Source: an uncultured Collinsella sp. (GTDB taxonomy: Bacteria > Actinomycetota > Coriobacteriia > Coriobacteriales > Coriobacteriaceae). Taken from it: a DNA stretch of 12,788 bases. The stretch covers positions 1 through 12,788 of the forward strand of contig CAUBQN010000038.1 in NCBI GenBank assembly GCA_958438125.1, read 5' to 3'. A program made the translations under genes and the position numbers. Position 1 is the stretch's first letter; each line of letters begins with the position of its first letter. This document shows, in pieces, positions 6,590 through 12,788 of this stretch. Under the pieces are notes generated by a model. That model worked only from the letters and a program-made list of their open reading frames with translations. It had not been told where the DNA came from and did no database searches.

Positions 6590-6712
6590 AAGTTGAACTC
6601 TATGGTTTCTCAACAATTCATCATAACTGCAGGTCAAAGCCAAAGCCTCAAGTTCAACTTGATCCTTTGGGACCTTTAAGGTTCAAGTTGAGGTCGAAAG
6701 CAGTAGTAGAAT
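6590..6712 (+). promoter_or_regulatory. AAGTTGAAC-type repeats and probable promoter of the coiled-coil gene
   Basis: AAGTTGAAC (6590-6598) recurs inverted as GTTCAACTT (6652-6660), which is part of the perfect palindrome TCAAGTT-C-AACTTGA (6648-6662), and a related GTTCAAGTTGA lies at 6681-6691. CAACTTGATCC (6655-6665) also pairs with GGTTCAAGTTG (6680-6690) with one mismatch. A -10-like TAGAAT is at 6707-6712, so the third repeat covers the expected -35 zone. This layout fits an operator array for a repressor or activator of the gene at 6755; the regulator is not identified. Confidence 0.45.
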
Positions 6713-6754
6713 ACCGTTCGAACCATAACCTACGATTGATTGCAGAGGGACTGG

Positions 6755-7888
6755 ATGCAGCATTCGAATCATCGCACCGCAGCGCTCATTGCGTCGAAGC
6801 CGGCTCGTATCATCACGAGCGCCGCGCTCGCCGTTGCGCTGACGGCCACGCCGATGCTCTCCCCCGTTGCGGCGTATGCCGCCTCGCAGGCAACGCAGGA
6901 CCAGCTTTCCGCAGCCCAGCAGAAGATCGAAGCCGCCACGAGCGCCTACAACGACGCCCGCACCAAACTCGATGACCTGCAAAAGCAGATTGACTCCAAT
7001 GAGGCAAGCATCGAGGAAATCGAGGCCAAGCTTCCCGAGCAGCAGGCCAAGGCAAGCTCCGCCATGCGCGATCTGTACAAGTATCAGAAGGGCACCAATC
7101 CCATCGTGAGCTTCCTGGTCAACGCGCAGAGCCTGGGTGAGTTCATCACGACCTGCAAATACACCAACCAGATCACGAGCTCGAGCGTCGACGAGATCGA
7201 AGAGCTCAATAACATGCAAACCGAACTCGAGCAGAACAAGGCCGAGCTTCAGCAGGCCAAGTCTCAGCTTGAGGCAGAGCAGAAAAACGCCGAGGATGCG
7301 CTGGCGCAGGCCCAGCAGCTCCGCAGCGAGGCACAGGCAAAAGCCGAGCAGGAAAATGCCGCCGAGCTTGCCAAGCTTGAGGCTGATAAGGCCGCTGCCG
7401 CCGAGAAGCTCTCGGGCGAGGGCGTAAGCGGCAGCAATTCCAGCAGCCAGGCCACCAACACCAACACCACCATCGACACCACGGTGAACAACGCCAATAC
7501 CGGTAGCTCCGATTACGATTCGTTCATTAATGAGTGGACAGGCCGCATCGACAATTATCTCGCCGGCTCCCCCATGGCAGGCCAGGGCTATAACTTTGCC
7601 GTCGCCGCTTGGAATACCGGTGTCGACCCCCGTTGGTCCCCCGCTATCGCCTGCATCGAGAGCACCAAGGGCGCTTATTGCGCCAATTCTTACAACGCCT
7701 GGGGCTGGAGTGCCCGTGGCGGCGGTTGGCGCAGCTTTGGCAGCTGGAGCGAGGGCATCTCCGCTCACGTTGCCTATCTGGGCGCCAACTACGGCTCCAC
7801 CCTTACCCCGGCAGCAGCCAAAAAGTACTGCCCGCCCACGTGGCAGGACTGGTACAACAAAGTCGCCGCTCAGATGAACCGCATCTAA
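6755..7888 (+). CDS. Secreted cell-wall protein: CwlO/PcsB-like coiled coil plus lysozyme-like domain
   Basis: A 377-residue exported protein. A signal peptide spans about residues 1-42: basic start, hydrophobic run 19-40, likely cleavage after AYA at 40-42. A long coiled coil follows (about 44-110 and 143-222), broken by NPIVSFLVNAQSLGEFI (115-131), which matches the hinge seen in CwlO/PcsB N-terminal domains. A Ser/Thr/Asn linker (223-252) leads to a C-terminal domain (253-377) with SPAIACIESTKGAYCANSYNAWGW (295-318) in abbreviated terms: Glu302 is a candidate catalytic acid and the NAWGW motif follows, as in lysozyme-like or transglycosylase-type folds. Cys300 and Cys309 could form a disulfide. 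This is not the NlpC/P60 domain usual for such coiled coils. The likely role is peptidoglycan cleavage or binding outside the membrane. The ATG at 6755 has GAGG (6745-6748) 6 bases upstream. A strong terminator follows. Confidence 0.8.
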   Translation: MQHSNHRTAALIASKPARIITSAALAVALTATPMLSPVAAYAASQATQDQLSAAQQKIEAATSAYNDARTKLDDLQKQIDSNEASIEEIEAKLPEQQAKASSAMRDLYKYQKGTNPIVSFLVNAQSLGEFITTCKYTNQITSSSVDEIEELNNMQTELEQNKAELQQAKSQLEAEQKNAEDALAQAQQLRSEAQAKAEQENAAELAKLEADKAAAAEKLSGEGVSGSNSSSQATNTNTTIDTTVNNANTGSSDYDSFINEWTGRIDNYLAGSPMAGQGYNFAVAAWNTGVDPRWSPAIACIESTKGAYCANSYNAWGWSARGGGWRSFGSWSEGISAHVAYLGANYGSTLTPAAAKKYCPPTWQDWYNKVAAQMNRI

Positions 7889-7898
7889 GTGCAACTGC

Positions 7899-7922
7899 AA
7901 AGGGCCCCAATGGGGCCCTTTT
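7899..7922 (+). terminator. Rho-independent terminator
   Basis: A 10-bp stem (7899-7908 with 7912-7921, AAAGGGCCCC) with a 3-base loop AAT, followed by TTCTTTT. It is 10 bases past the stop of the coiled-coil gene. The kinase gene on the opposite strand stops at 7926, so the same stem may help end that transcript, though its - strand T run is only TTT. Confidence 0.88.
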
Positions 7923-7925
7923 CTT

Positions 7926-9305
7926 TTAGGTAGCGGAGGTATCGACGACGCCGGTCGCATTGGCAACCGCGACTATGACGATCATGCATAGGAGCAGCAC
8001 ACCCAATGCCTTGAGCCAGAGTTTCGCGAGTTTCTTGCCGCGATAGCTGTCGAGCAGCGCGAATCGCCGATGAAGACGACGCTTGTCGAACAGCGCAAAA
8101 TGCATAAGCACCATAAGGCCATCGACAAAGAAAAAATACTCGATTATGAGAAGCCACGTCGGGTAGCTTTGGTTTGCTCCCGTGGGGTGAAAGACGGCAA
8201 AGTGACTTCCGGCAAAGAACACAAGCAGCGAGAAGAAGACGAGCGTATTCCAAATGCGCCCCAGAGACTCCGGAACGCGAGAGAGCAGACCGCATGCAGT
8301 GGAGGCGGCAGGCCTAGGAAGCCCTGTGGGGTTCTGGAGCCCTTGGGGCGTCAACACCGTCTCCGAGGCCGGAGTACGGACAAGCACAGGCGCAGGAGGC
8401 CGCACGGGGCGACTTAGATCGTATGCCGCGCGCGTCGCCCGTCCCAACGCTTCCGCGCTCGCAAAACGCTTGGCCGGGTCGAGCGCCATCGACATGCAGA
8501 CGGCATCGGCAAGTGGAGTGGGAATGCCGCATGCCTCACATTGCTCGCGCATGTCGAGCCCTGGTTTAGGGTCGACTCCCGTCAAGCAAAAGAACAACAG
8601 GGCCCCAAGTGCGTAGACATCGCTGCGCACACTCGTCTGCCCAAACCCATACTGCTCGGGCGGCGCATAGGGTCGCGTGCCGAACTTGACGGTGTCAGCA
8701 TCGGCGCCATCGCGCCATACGCGCGCGATCCCCAGGTCGATAATCACCAGCGATGAAAATGTCAGGCCGTCATCAGGCGTATAGTTGGCACCTGTCACGA
8801 TGATATTCGACGGCTTGAGGTCGCGATGGATCACCGGCGCCGACGTCTCCCCCACCATTGCAAAACCGGCATGGAGCTCGCCCACGGCATCGCATAGGGC
8901 AGGATACAATTCACGCGCATAATCGGGGGTGGCTCCCAGACGGTCCACCAGCGCCCCGAGTGTCTCCCCTTCGATGTATTCCATAACCACGTTGAGCTCG
9001 TCGCCCACACGACGACAATCGACGATTCTGGGCAGGTGCTCAAAACGCCTGCCTGCCCGCTGAGCGGCAAACAGACGCTCGTATGCCCCGCCGATTTGAG
9101 CCGAAGCATCGATGCGTTTACGAACAAAGGGACCGAGCGAACCACCGCCGGTTCCTTCAAAGTACACGAGCTCGGTTGTTTCAACGGACGAGCGCTTAAG
9201 TACACGCTCCACGCGATAGCTGTCGTCGCGATCGAGCGACGCCAGGTGCTCGGCAAGCGCTGCGGTCAGCTCGTCATCGGAATATGTTGGGCTCTGAGTA
9301 TCCAT
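7926..9305 (-). CDS. Membrane-anchored serine/threonine protein kinase
   Basis: A 459-residue Hanks-type kinase with a cytosolic N-terminal catalytic domain (about 30-295). Motifs: likely ATP-binding Lys63 (VRKRI), helix-C Glu76, HRDLKPSN (160-167) with catalytic Asp162 and Asn167, DLG (190-192) for DFG, and APPEQYG (214-220) for the APE region, so it looks active. The nucleotide loop near 35-50 lacks a clear GxGxxG. After a Pro-rich linker (298-335) come three hydrophobic segments (about 351-372, 382-406, 429-454); there are no PASTA repeats, unlike the cell-wall-sensing PknB type. The start is uncertain: ATG 9305 has GGAGG only 2 bases upstream; in-frame ATGs at 9317 and 9314 and a GTG at 9335 have no good site, and the GTG lies within a hairpin loop. 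It is probably cotranscribed with the helix-turn-helix gene and lipoprotein gene upstream. Its substrate is unknown; the HTH protein is an obvious candidate. Confidence 0.9.
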   Translation of the reverse strand: MDTQSPTYSDDELTAALAEHLASLDRDDSYRVERVLKRSSVETTELVYFEGTGGGSLGPFVRKRIDASAQIGGAYERLFAAQRAGRRFEHLPRIVDCRRVGDELNVVMEYIEGETLGALVDRLGATPDYARELYPALCDAVGELHAGFAMVGETSAPVIHRDLKPSNIIVTGANYTPDDGLTFSSLVIIDLGIARVWRDGADADTVKFGTRPYAPPEQYGFGQTSVRSDVYALGALLFFCLTGVDPKPGLDMREQCEACGIPTPLADAVCMSMALDPAKRFASAEALGRATRAAYDLSRPVRPPAPVLVRTPASETVLTPQGLQNPTGLPRPAASTACGLLSRVPESLGRIWNTLVFFSLLVFFAGSHFAVFHPTGANQSYPTWLLIIEYFFFVDGLMVLMHFALFDKRRLHRRFALLDSYRGKKLAKLWLKALGVLLLCMIVIVAVANATGVVDTSAT

Positions 9306-9323
9306 AGCCTCCATCATAGCGCA

Positions 9324-9353
9324 GGGCGCAGACACCCCATGGCATCTGCGCCC
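9324..9353 (-). other. Hairpin before the kinase start
   Basis: A perfect 9-bp stem, GGGCGCAGA (9324-9332) with TCTGCGCCC (9345-9353), has a 12-base loop. It sits in the 98 bases between the HTH gene stop (9404) and the kinase start (9305). There is no U run on either strand, so it is more likely an RNA element in the leader of the kinase gene (stability, or partial uncoupling of kinase from HTH expression) than a full terminator. Confidence 0.5.
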
Positions 9354-9403
9354 CGTTCGTTTGCATCGTTGTTCGGCAGCTCCGCCGGCTCAGATATCAG
9401 CCG

Positions 9404-9826
9404 CTAACTCACCGTCTCCTCGCCAAAGCGATACAGCTCCTCGTTGACCTTTTGGAGGCTGCACCCGCGATCGATGCAAAAAATGATAATCGCATCGCGG
9501 CGGTCCTTGCAGTTAAGGACGCCTACCCCGGCAGCCGTCAGCGCACGGTTGGTTTCTTTGAGCGTCAGCGCCATCGCAAAGGCAATCTGCAGCACCTTAT
9601 TGCGGCTCGGATGCCGCGCACCGGTAAAGATCTGATAGCCAAAGGTCTCATTGAGATCGGCCATACGAACCACGCGCGAGCGCTCCAAGCCCTTTTCCTG
9701 CAGTAGCTGCTTCAGGTAGTTCGAAAGCGACGGGGCGGCAAAGTCGTGTTCTTTGATATAGCCATCGATGTTTGGCGCGTCGAGAAGCTCATTGAGCAAC
9801 TCGTCAGTCAGCTTTTTATCGGGCAT
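9404..9826 (-). CDS. Helix-turn-helix protein paired with the kinase
   Basis: A 140-residue soluble protein without membrane segments. Residues 34-100 (starting LSNYLKQLLQEKGLERSR, then TGARHPSRNKVLQIAFAMAL) read as an XRE/Cro-type helix-turn-helix fold: five helices, with the recognition region around 56-75. The N-terminal 30 residues are acidic, and the C-terminal part (105-140) is charged with Cys106, Cys117 and Cys122. The start is well defined: ATG at 9826 with GGAGGTGA (9840-9833) 6 bases upstream, the strongest ribosome site in the window. It lies 39 bases after the lipoprotein stop and about 98 before the kinase, all on one strand. HTH genes next to Ser/Thr kinase genes occur in other Gram-positive genomes; the function of the pair is not known to me. 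It could be a DNA-binding kinase substrate or an adaptor. Confidence 0.72.
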   Translation of the reverse strand: MPDKKLTDELLNELLDAPNIDGYIKEHDFAAPSLSNYLKQLLQEKGLERSRVVRMADLNETFGYQIFTGARHPSRNKVLQIAFAMALTLKETNRALTAAGVGVLNCKDRRDAIIIFCIDRGCSLQKVNEELYRFGEETVS

Positions 9827-9865
9827 ACGACTTCACCTCCCATACGGCGCAACGGTAGCGACATG

Positions 9866-10408
9866 CTAGGCCAACACCCAGCTTGCAGTGGCAGACTTAT
9901 CAAACATGTTGGCAAAATACAGTGCCTTCTTGATATCGCCATCAAAGTAGATATTGCCCGCCACAGAGCCACCAGCGGCAAGGGTACCAGACTGCAGCTC
10001 ATCGGAGCCCTCGCTGTAGTAACCCTGATTCTGCTGAGCGCCGTTGGCGTCCTCGCCCTTCCAGTCGTAGATGTTGTAATCTGCGCCCTCATCACCATTG
10101 TTGACGTACGTGACGTGAATGCCCGTCATGGTCGAACCGTCATAATTTGTGAGGCCGGGCTGGACGGAATCGACAACGACGGAAAGACCGGCAGCCGTGG
10201 TCACCGTCGCACCAACCGCCAGGTCAGTCGTAGACTGCTCTTCCTTCTTCGCCTCTTCCTTCTTGTCGCCATCGCCAGCGTCCTCGGTGACGGTCGCCTT
10301 ATCGCTACCACAACCGGTAAGAAGACCGGCAGTCCCCAAGGCGACGGTGGCGAATGCGCCCAGTGCAGCGCGACGGCTCAGCAGCACTTCGTTTTCAAGC
10401 TTTTTCAT
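9866..10408 (-). CDS. Secreted lipoprotein, Tat-like signal, unknown function
   Basis: A 180-residue protein beginning with a signal that contains SRRAAL (11-16, Tat-like twin arginines), a hydrophobic run and lipobox LLTGC with Cys33, so it should be anchored on the outer face of the membrane by a lipid. A highly charged Asp/Glu/Lys linker (about 38-60) precedes one globular domain (about 61-180). That domain alternates short beta-type stretches and ends in SWVLA, recalling the immunoglobulin-like DUF4352/DUF5067 lipoproteins of Gram-positive bacteria; this is a pattern impression only. Two adjacent ATGs exist (10411 and 10408). The second is preferred because GAAGGA then sits 6 bases upstream. 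A TATAAT box and a 14-bp inverted repeat precede the gene. It heads a likely lipoprotein-HTH-kinase operon and could be the extracellular sensor. Confidence 0.75.
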   Translation of the reverse strand: MKKLENEVLLSRRAALGAFATVALGTAGLLTGCGSDKATVTEDAGDGDKKEEAKKEEQSTTDLAVGATVTTAAGLSVVVDSVQPGLTNYDGSTMTGIHVTYVNNGDEGADYNIYDWKGEDANGAQQNQGYYSEGSDELQSGTLAAGGSVAGNIYFDGDIKKALYFANMFDKSATASWVLA

Positions 10409-10413
10409 CATGC

Positions 10414-10467
10414 ATCCTTCCTACGATCCGGCTACCGTGCCGGCACACAGCACATCGTAGGAAGGAT
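10414..10467 (-). promoter_or_regulatory. 14-bp inverted repeat enclosing the lipoprotein ribosome site
   Basis: ATCCTTCCTACGAT (10414-10427) is exactly the reverse complement of 10454-10467, and between them lies the smaller palindrome GTGCCGGCAC (10437-10446). On the - strand the proximal arm contains the GGAAGGA ribosome site of the lipoprotein. The distal arm overlaps the last two bases of the TATAAT box (10466-10471). If transcription starts inside the distal arm, the RNA stem is partial and the repeat is better read as a DNA operator flanking the start. If it starts further upstream, the full stem would hide the ribosome site. Confidence 0.6.
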
Positions 10468-10496
10468 TATACTTGAATTCATTAGCTGAGAGCTAA
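10466..10496 (-). promoter_or_regulatory. Promoter of the lipoprotein-HTH-kinase genes with flanking palindrome
   Basis: A perfect TATAAT lies on the - strand at 10471-10466. No good TTGACA is present at the -35 distance. Instead the palindrome TTAGCT-GAG-AGCTAA (10482-10496) covers the expected -35 area, consistent with an activator or repressor site. The rest of this gene-free stretch (10497-10572) shows no gene and no convincing terminator for the membrane-protein gene that stops at 10573. Confidence 0.55.
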
Positions 10497-10572
10497 GGCT
10501 GCGGTAAACGGCCAATGCAGTTATCCAAACGCCGAGCAAACGCACTTTGCGCAACCGTCTGCTGGCAGTGCA

Positions 10573-10896
10573 TCAACCCACCGTGACGGATTCCCCGGTA
10601 AAGGTGCTCACAAGCAACAGGATAAAGAAGGCCAAATAGCTGATGCTCAGCAGGTAGGCGATGACCAAAAAGGCAATCCATCCTACATTGGTCTTACCGT
10701 CGGCGCGGCGCTGCTCACGACTGCGATAAAGCCAAATCGTCACGCCGATAGCAGTGATAAACAGTACGAGTGCCGCCGTAGCCAGCCCAGCAAGCACAAA
10801 CATCACGCCAATGCCCACAGCGATGACCGGAAGCAGCAGCAAACCGCACCCGCATCCACCCGGACTATATACGGCAGACTGTCGGCGTCGCCTCAT
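10573..10896 (-). CDS. Small membrane protein, unknown
   Basis: A 107-residue protein with a basic start (MRRRRQ), a Gly/Cys-rich turn PGGCGCG (12-18), two closely spaced hydrophobic segments (about 18-37 and 38-57), a charged loop (58-69, RSREQRRADGKT) and a third segment (about 72-98). No family is recognised. ATG at 10896 is preferred because GGGGGTG, close to the consensus ribosome site, lies 8 bases upstream. A GTG at 10926 shares bases with the higA stop and would add 10 residues (LKDDGGGAA); it lacks a ribosome site but would allow coupling to higA translation. It follows higA by 29 bases, so it is probably in the higBA transcript. Whether that is functional or chance is open. Confidence 0.6.
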   Translation of the reverse strand: MRRRRQSAVYSPGGCGCGLLLLPVIAVGIGVMFVLAGLATAALVLFITAIGVTIWLYRSREQRRADGKTNVGWIAFLVIAYLLSISYLAFFILLLVSTFTGESVTVG

Positions 10897-10925
10897 CGCC
10901 GCGCCACCCCCATCATCTTTGAGCA

Positions 10926-11267
10926 CTACAGTGCGATAGCCTGCTGAACAGGAACGATCTTGTCGAGTTCCGGTTCGATCCGCCTTTTCTCGGCCTCAAG
11001 GTCAAACGCCACCTGAGCGCGCAGCCAATAACCATCCGTCAGGCCAAAATAACGGCAAAGACGGAGGTCGGTGTCGGCCGTCACGCGACGTTTTCCCAAG
11101 ACAATCTGCCCGATACGCTGAGCCGGAATCCCAGTCTCTTTCGCAAGGCGATATTGAGAAACGCCCATGGGAACAAGAAACTCCTCTTTGAGAAGCTCAC
11201 CAGGAGTCACCGGCGACAGCAAATCGGCCGAAGTCTCATCACGTGTGATAATCGACGATTTCGACAT
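10926..11267 (-). CDS. higA: HigA-type antitoxin
   Basis: A 113-residue XRE-type DNA-binding antitoxin. The HTH region runs from TPGELLKEEFLVPMGVS (21-37) through YRLAKETGIPAQRIGQIVLGKR (39-60) to TADTDLRLCRYFGLTDGYWLRAQ (63-85), the typical HigA/VapI pattern in which the antitoxin binds its toxin and represses the shared promoter. The start is ATG 11267, within the end of the toxin gene (29-base overlap), with AGGAG 10 bases upstream; the overlap implies coupled translation. An open frame reaches upstream to 11342 but would lie almost wholly inside higB. The order toxin then antitoxin is characteristic of higBA loci. Confidence 0.9.
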   Translation of the reverse strand: MSKSSIITRDETSADLLSPVTPGELLKEEFLVPMGVSQYRLAKETGIPAQRIGQIVLGKRRVTADTDLRLCRYFGLTDGYWLRAQVAFDLEAEKRRIEPELDKIVPVQQAIAL

Positions 11268-11520
11268 TCCAAGCCATCTCCTGTCTCCACTCAAAACAGA
11301 CCCGATAGCGCTCGTTAACACGGATGCTATATTGACCGGCACGATCGCCCTTCAAAGCTTCCAGGCGGTTGCCCGGTGGAACGCGAAGATCATCAAGCGA
11401 AGCACAAACCTGCAGTTGGCGAATCTTCCTCAACGCAACACGCTCAAAGGGCACGAACCTCCTGACCCGCACACCCATGGCAAAGCGTTCGGTATCCTCA
11501 TCTTTATACGATGCAATCAT
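11239..11520 (-). CDS. higB: HigB-type toxin (RelE/ParE superfamily)
   Basis: A 93-residue basic protein matching the length and pattern of HigB, a ribosome-dependent mRNA endonuclease. The family core is visible: N-terminal IASYKDEDTERFA, central basic region around VRRFVPFERVALRKIRQL (19-36), then LEALKGDRAGQYSIRVNERY (53-72) and C-terminal RVCFEW ... VEIVDYH (73-92). No frameshift or missing segment is seen, so it is probably active and held by the overlapping antitoxin. The start is ATG 11520, with TAAGG 7 bases upstream and a TATAAT box at 11577-11572. Its AT-rich promoter contrasts with the GC-rich surroundings, consistent with horizontal gain of the module. Confidence 0.9.
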   Translation of the reverse strand: MIASYKDEDTERFAMGVRVRRFVPFERVALRKIRQLQVCASLDDLRVPPGNRLEALKGDRAGQYSIRVNERYRVCFEWRQEMAWNVEIVDYHT

Positions 11521-11531
11521 AGTATCGCCTT

Positions 11532-11608
11532 ACGTTAGTAACGTCAAACGTTTCTATAGACTTACATCTCTATTATATCGTACGTTTGTTCGTGTTTTCT
11601 AGAACAAA
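11532..11608 (-). promoter_or_regulatory. higBA promoter and probable HigA operators
   Basis: TATAAT lies at 11577-11572 (- strand), with a weak TAGAAA -35 about 18 bases upstream. Palindromes nearby: ACGTTA-G-TAACGT (11532-11544), AAACGTTT (11546-11553) between the box and the toxin start, and TTTGTTC (11585-11591) facing GAACAAA (11602-11608) around the -35. HigA proteins repress their own promoter by binding such palindromes. Which one is used cannot be told from sequence alone. Confidence 0.5.
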
Positions 11609-11622
11609 TAGTCCTTTGCGCC

Positions 11623-12788
11623 TTAGTCAAGCAAAAGCAATCGTTTGTAGACATCGAGGCCTTTGAGAAGGATTTCCTCGTCGAAGAGCATGCTATCGGT
11701 ATGCAGAGCGCTTGTGGCATAGGCGGGACAGCCATCCGAATCACTCGGGTTGTCTTGGTCCTCTGGCATACCCGTGCCCAGCAGGAAAAACACGCCCGGC
11801 AGATGGCGTTGATAGAACGCGAAATCCTCGGCGATTAGCAGCGGCTCGTCCACGAGCTGCAATTCGGGCAGAGCGGGCGCGATTCGGGCAAACAACTCAG
11901 GATCGTTATCGACCGGTGGATAGCCCTCGGCAAAGTCAAGATCATACGTGCAGCCCATTGCGGCACAGGCATCGTCCAGCACGCGGCGCACGCCTTCGCG
12001 CGCCCGGTCGAACATGTCGTCCGTAAACACACGCAGGCTTCCGGCCACATGGGCCTCCCCCGCCACCGCGTTGCAAACCGTACCGGCCTGCAGCAGACCA
12101 AACTTACCGATACAGGGCTCGTCGGTGCCCAGCTCGTCCATCAGTTCGCGCTCGGCAACCAAGAACTTGGCAGCCGCCAGCGCCGCATCGTGCGACTCCT
12201 CGACCGGAACGCCATAGGTCTTAGCGATATGGATGCTCGTCCCGTGAATATGAATGTGTGTCTCACTCGAACGCGCCAGCAGCGGACCGGAACAACTCGC
12301 CAACGTGCCGGCAGGCAGATCGGGCCACACGTGAAAGCCAAAAATGCGGTCGACCCCGTAGCGCTCGAACACGCCGCTCTCGCATACCGTCTTGGCACCA
12401 CCGGTCGTTTCCTCGGCCGGCTGGAACACAAAGAGAACGTTGCGCCTAATGGCGCCCGGCTGCTCGCGAATCGTACGGTCGACATACGTCGCGGCGGCAA
12501 GTGCCATGGCCATGTGTCCGTCATGTCCGCAAGCGTGCATCTTGCCGGGATGGATCGAGGCAAAGGCCGCTCCCGTCGCCTCCGCGATGGGCAGCGCATC
12601 CATATCGGCGCGAATCGCCGTGGCACGCGCGGCACCAACGCCAGCGTCGAAGAAAGCGCAGACGCAGCTGGGACACGGATGGGTCACCTCGCAAGCGAGC
12701 GGCGCCAACACGCCCTCGATATAGGCGATAGTCTGCGGAAGATCGAAATCGAGCTCCGGAATGCGATGGAGATCGCGGCGATAGCGAC
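11623..12788 (-). CDS. M20-family amidohydrolase (N-terminus beyond window)
   Basis: The gene is cut by the right edge: the frame is open to 12786, and its first visible residues RYRRDLHRIPELDF are the usual near-N-terminal motif of M20 amidohydrolases, so only a short start is missing. Three hundred eighty-seven codons are visible. Metal and active-site motifs present: RADMDALP, HACGHDGHM (metal ligands His and Asp/Cys), PAEETTGGA (catalytic/metal Glu), GFHVWPDLPAG and IAEDFAFY near the end. The set matches hippurate hydrolase / N-acyl-amino-acid or peptide aminoacylases, which cleave an amide to release an amino acid. The usual SGxPxHxAxP in the dimerisation domain reads GTSIHIAKTYG, so substrate preference is uncertain. 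The stop is TAA at 11625-11623, 102 bases before the higB start. It is probably transcribed separately from higBA. Confidence 0.9.
   Translation of the reverse strand, partial: RYRRDLHRIPELDFDLPQTIAYIEGVLAPLACEVTHPCPSCVCAFFDAGVGAARATAIRADMDALPIAEATGAAFASIHPGKMHACGHDGHMAMALAAATYVDRTIREQPGAIRRNVLFVFQPAEETTGGAKTVCESGVFERYGVDRIFGFHVWPDLPAGTLASCSGPLLARSSETHIHIHGTSIHIAKTYGVPVEESHDAALAAAKFLVAERELMDELGTDEPCIGKFGLLQAGTVCNAVAGEAHVAGSLRVFTDDMFDRAREGVRRVLDDACAAMGCTYDLDFAEGYPPVDNDPELFARIAPALPELQLVDEPLLIAEDFAFYQRHLPGVFFLLGTGMPEDQDNPSDSDGCPAYATSALHTDSMLFDEEILLKGLDVYKRLLLLD

Noticed and set aside
6683..7966. 427-codon open frame on the - strand opposite the coiled-coil gene
   Set aside because: It is Leu/Gly-rich antisense of Glu/Ala/Gln coiled-coil codons, runs through a terminator and promoter, and shows no domain.
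8070..8756. + strand open frames inside the kinase gene
   Set aside because: They are antisense to conserved kinase motifs (HRDLKPSN, DLG, APPE) and have no domain or ribosome site.
1..12788. CRISPR array, tRNA, rRNA, insertion sequence
   Set aside because: I saw no regularly spaced direct repeats, no cloverleaf-like sequence with a TTCGA arm and CCA-side stem, no rRNA-like stretch and no transposase or integrase coding region.

Overview
The window reads as chromosomal DNA of a GC-rich gut actinobacterium of the class Coriobacteriia, most like Collinsella. That is a judgement from codon style, gene content and palindromic intergenic repeats; no database search was possible. There is no rRNA, tRNA, CRISPR array, integrase or transposase gene.

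Left part (+ strand, about 1-3506). After the tail of an upstream gene and a terminator comes a complete ECF-type (group II) vitamin/amino-acid importer. It has a substrate-binding S component (165-737), a fused double ATPase EcfA (950-2701) and the transmembrane coupling protein EcfT (2694-3440), closed by a 15-bp-stem terminator at 3470-3506. The S and A genes are separated by 212 bases that hold two unrelated palindromic elements, one of them REP-like.

Middle part (- strand, 3566-5653). An ATP-grasp carboxylate-amine ligase (4397-5653) is followed by an aspartate/glutamate racemase (3566-4312). The pair resembles the D-aspartate ligase plus aspartate racemase arrangement that makes and attaches D-Asp in peptidoglycan cross-bridges. 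A 234-base divergent intergenic region with nested palindromes separates it from a MOSC-domain gene (5888-6520, +). Next is a secreted protein with a CwlO/PcsB-like coiled coil fused to a lysozyme-like domain (6755-7888, +), also a likely cell-wall protein.

Right part (- strand, 7926-12788). In transcription order from the right edge: a 5'-truncated M20 amidohydrolase (11623-12788); a HigB-HigA type II toxin-antitoxin pair (11239-11520 and 10926-11267); a small membrane protein just behind the antitoxin (10573-10896); a Tat-type lipoprotein (9866-10408); a helix-turn-helix protein (9404-9826); and a membrane-anchored Ser/Thr protein kinase (7926-9305). The last three are closely spaced behind a TATAAT promoter that lies among inverted repeats. 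They look like an uncharacterised envelope signalling module, and they are the best candidate here for something undescribed.
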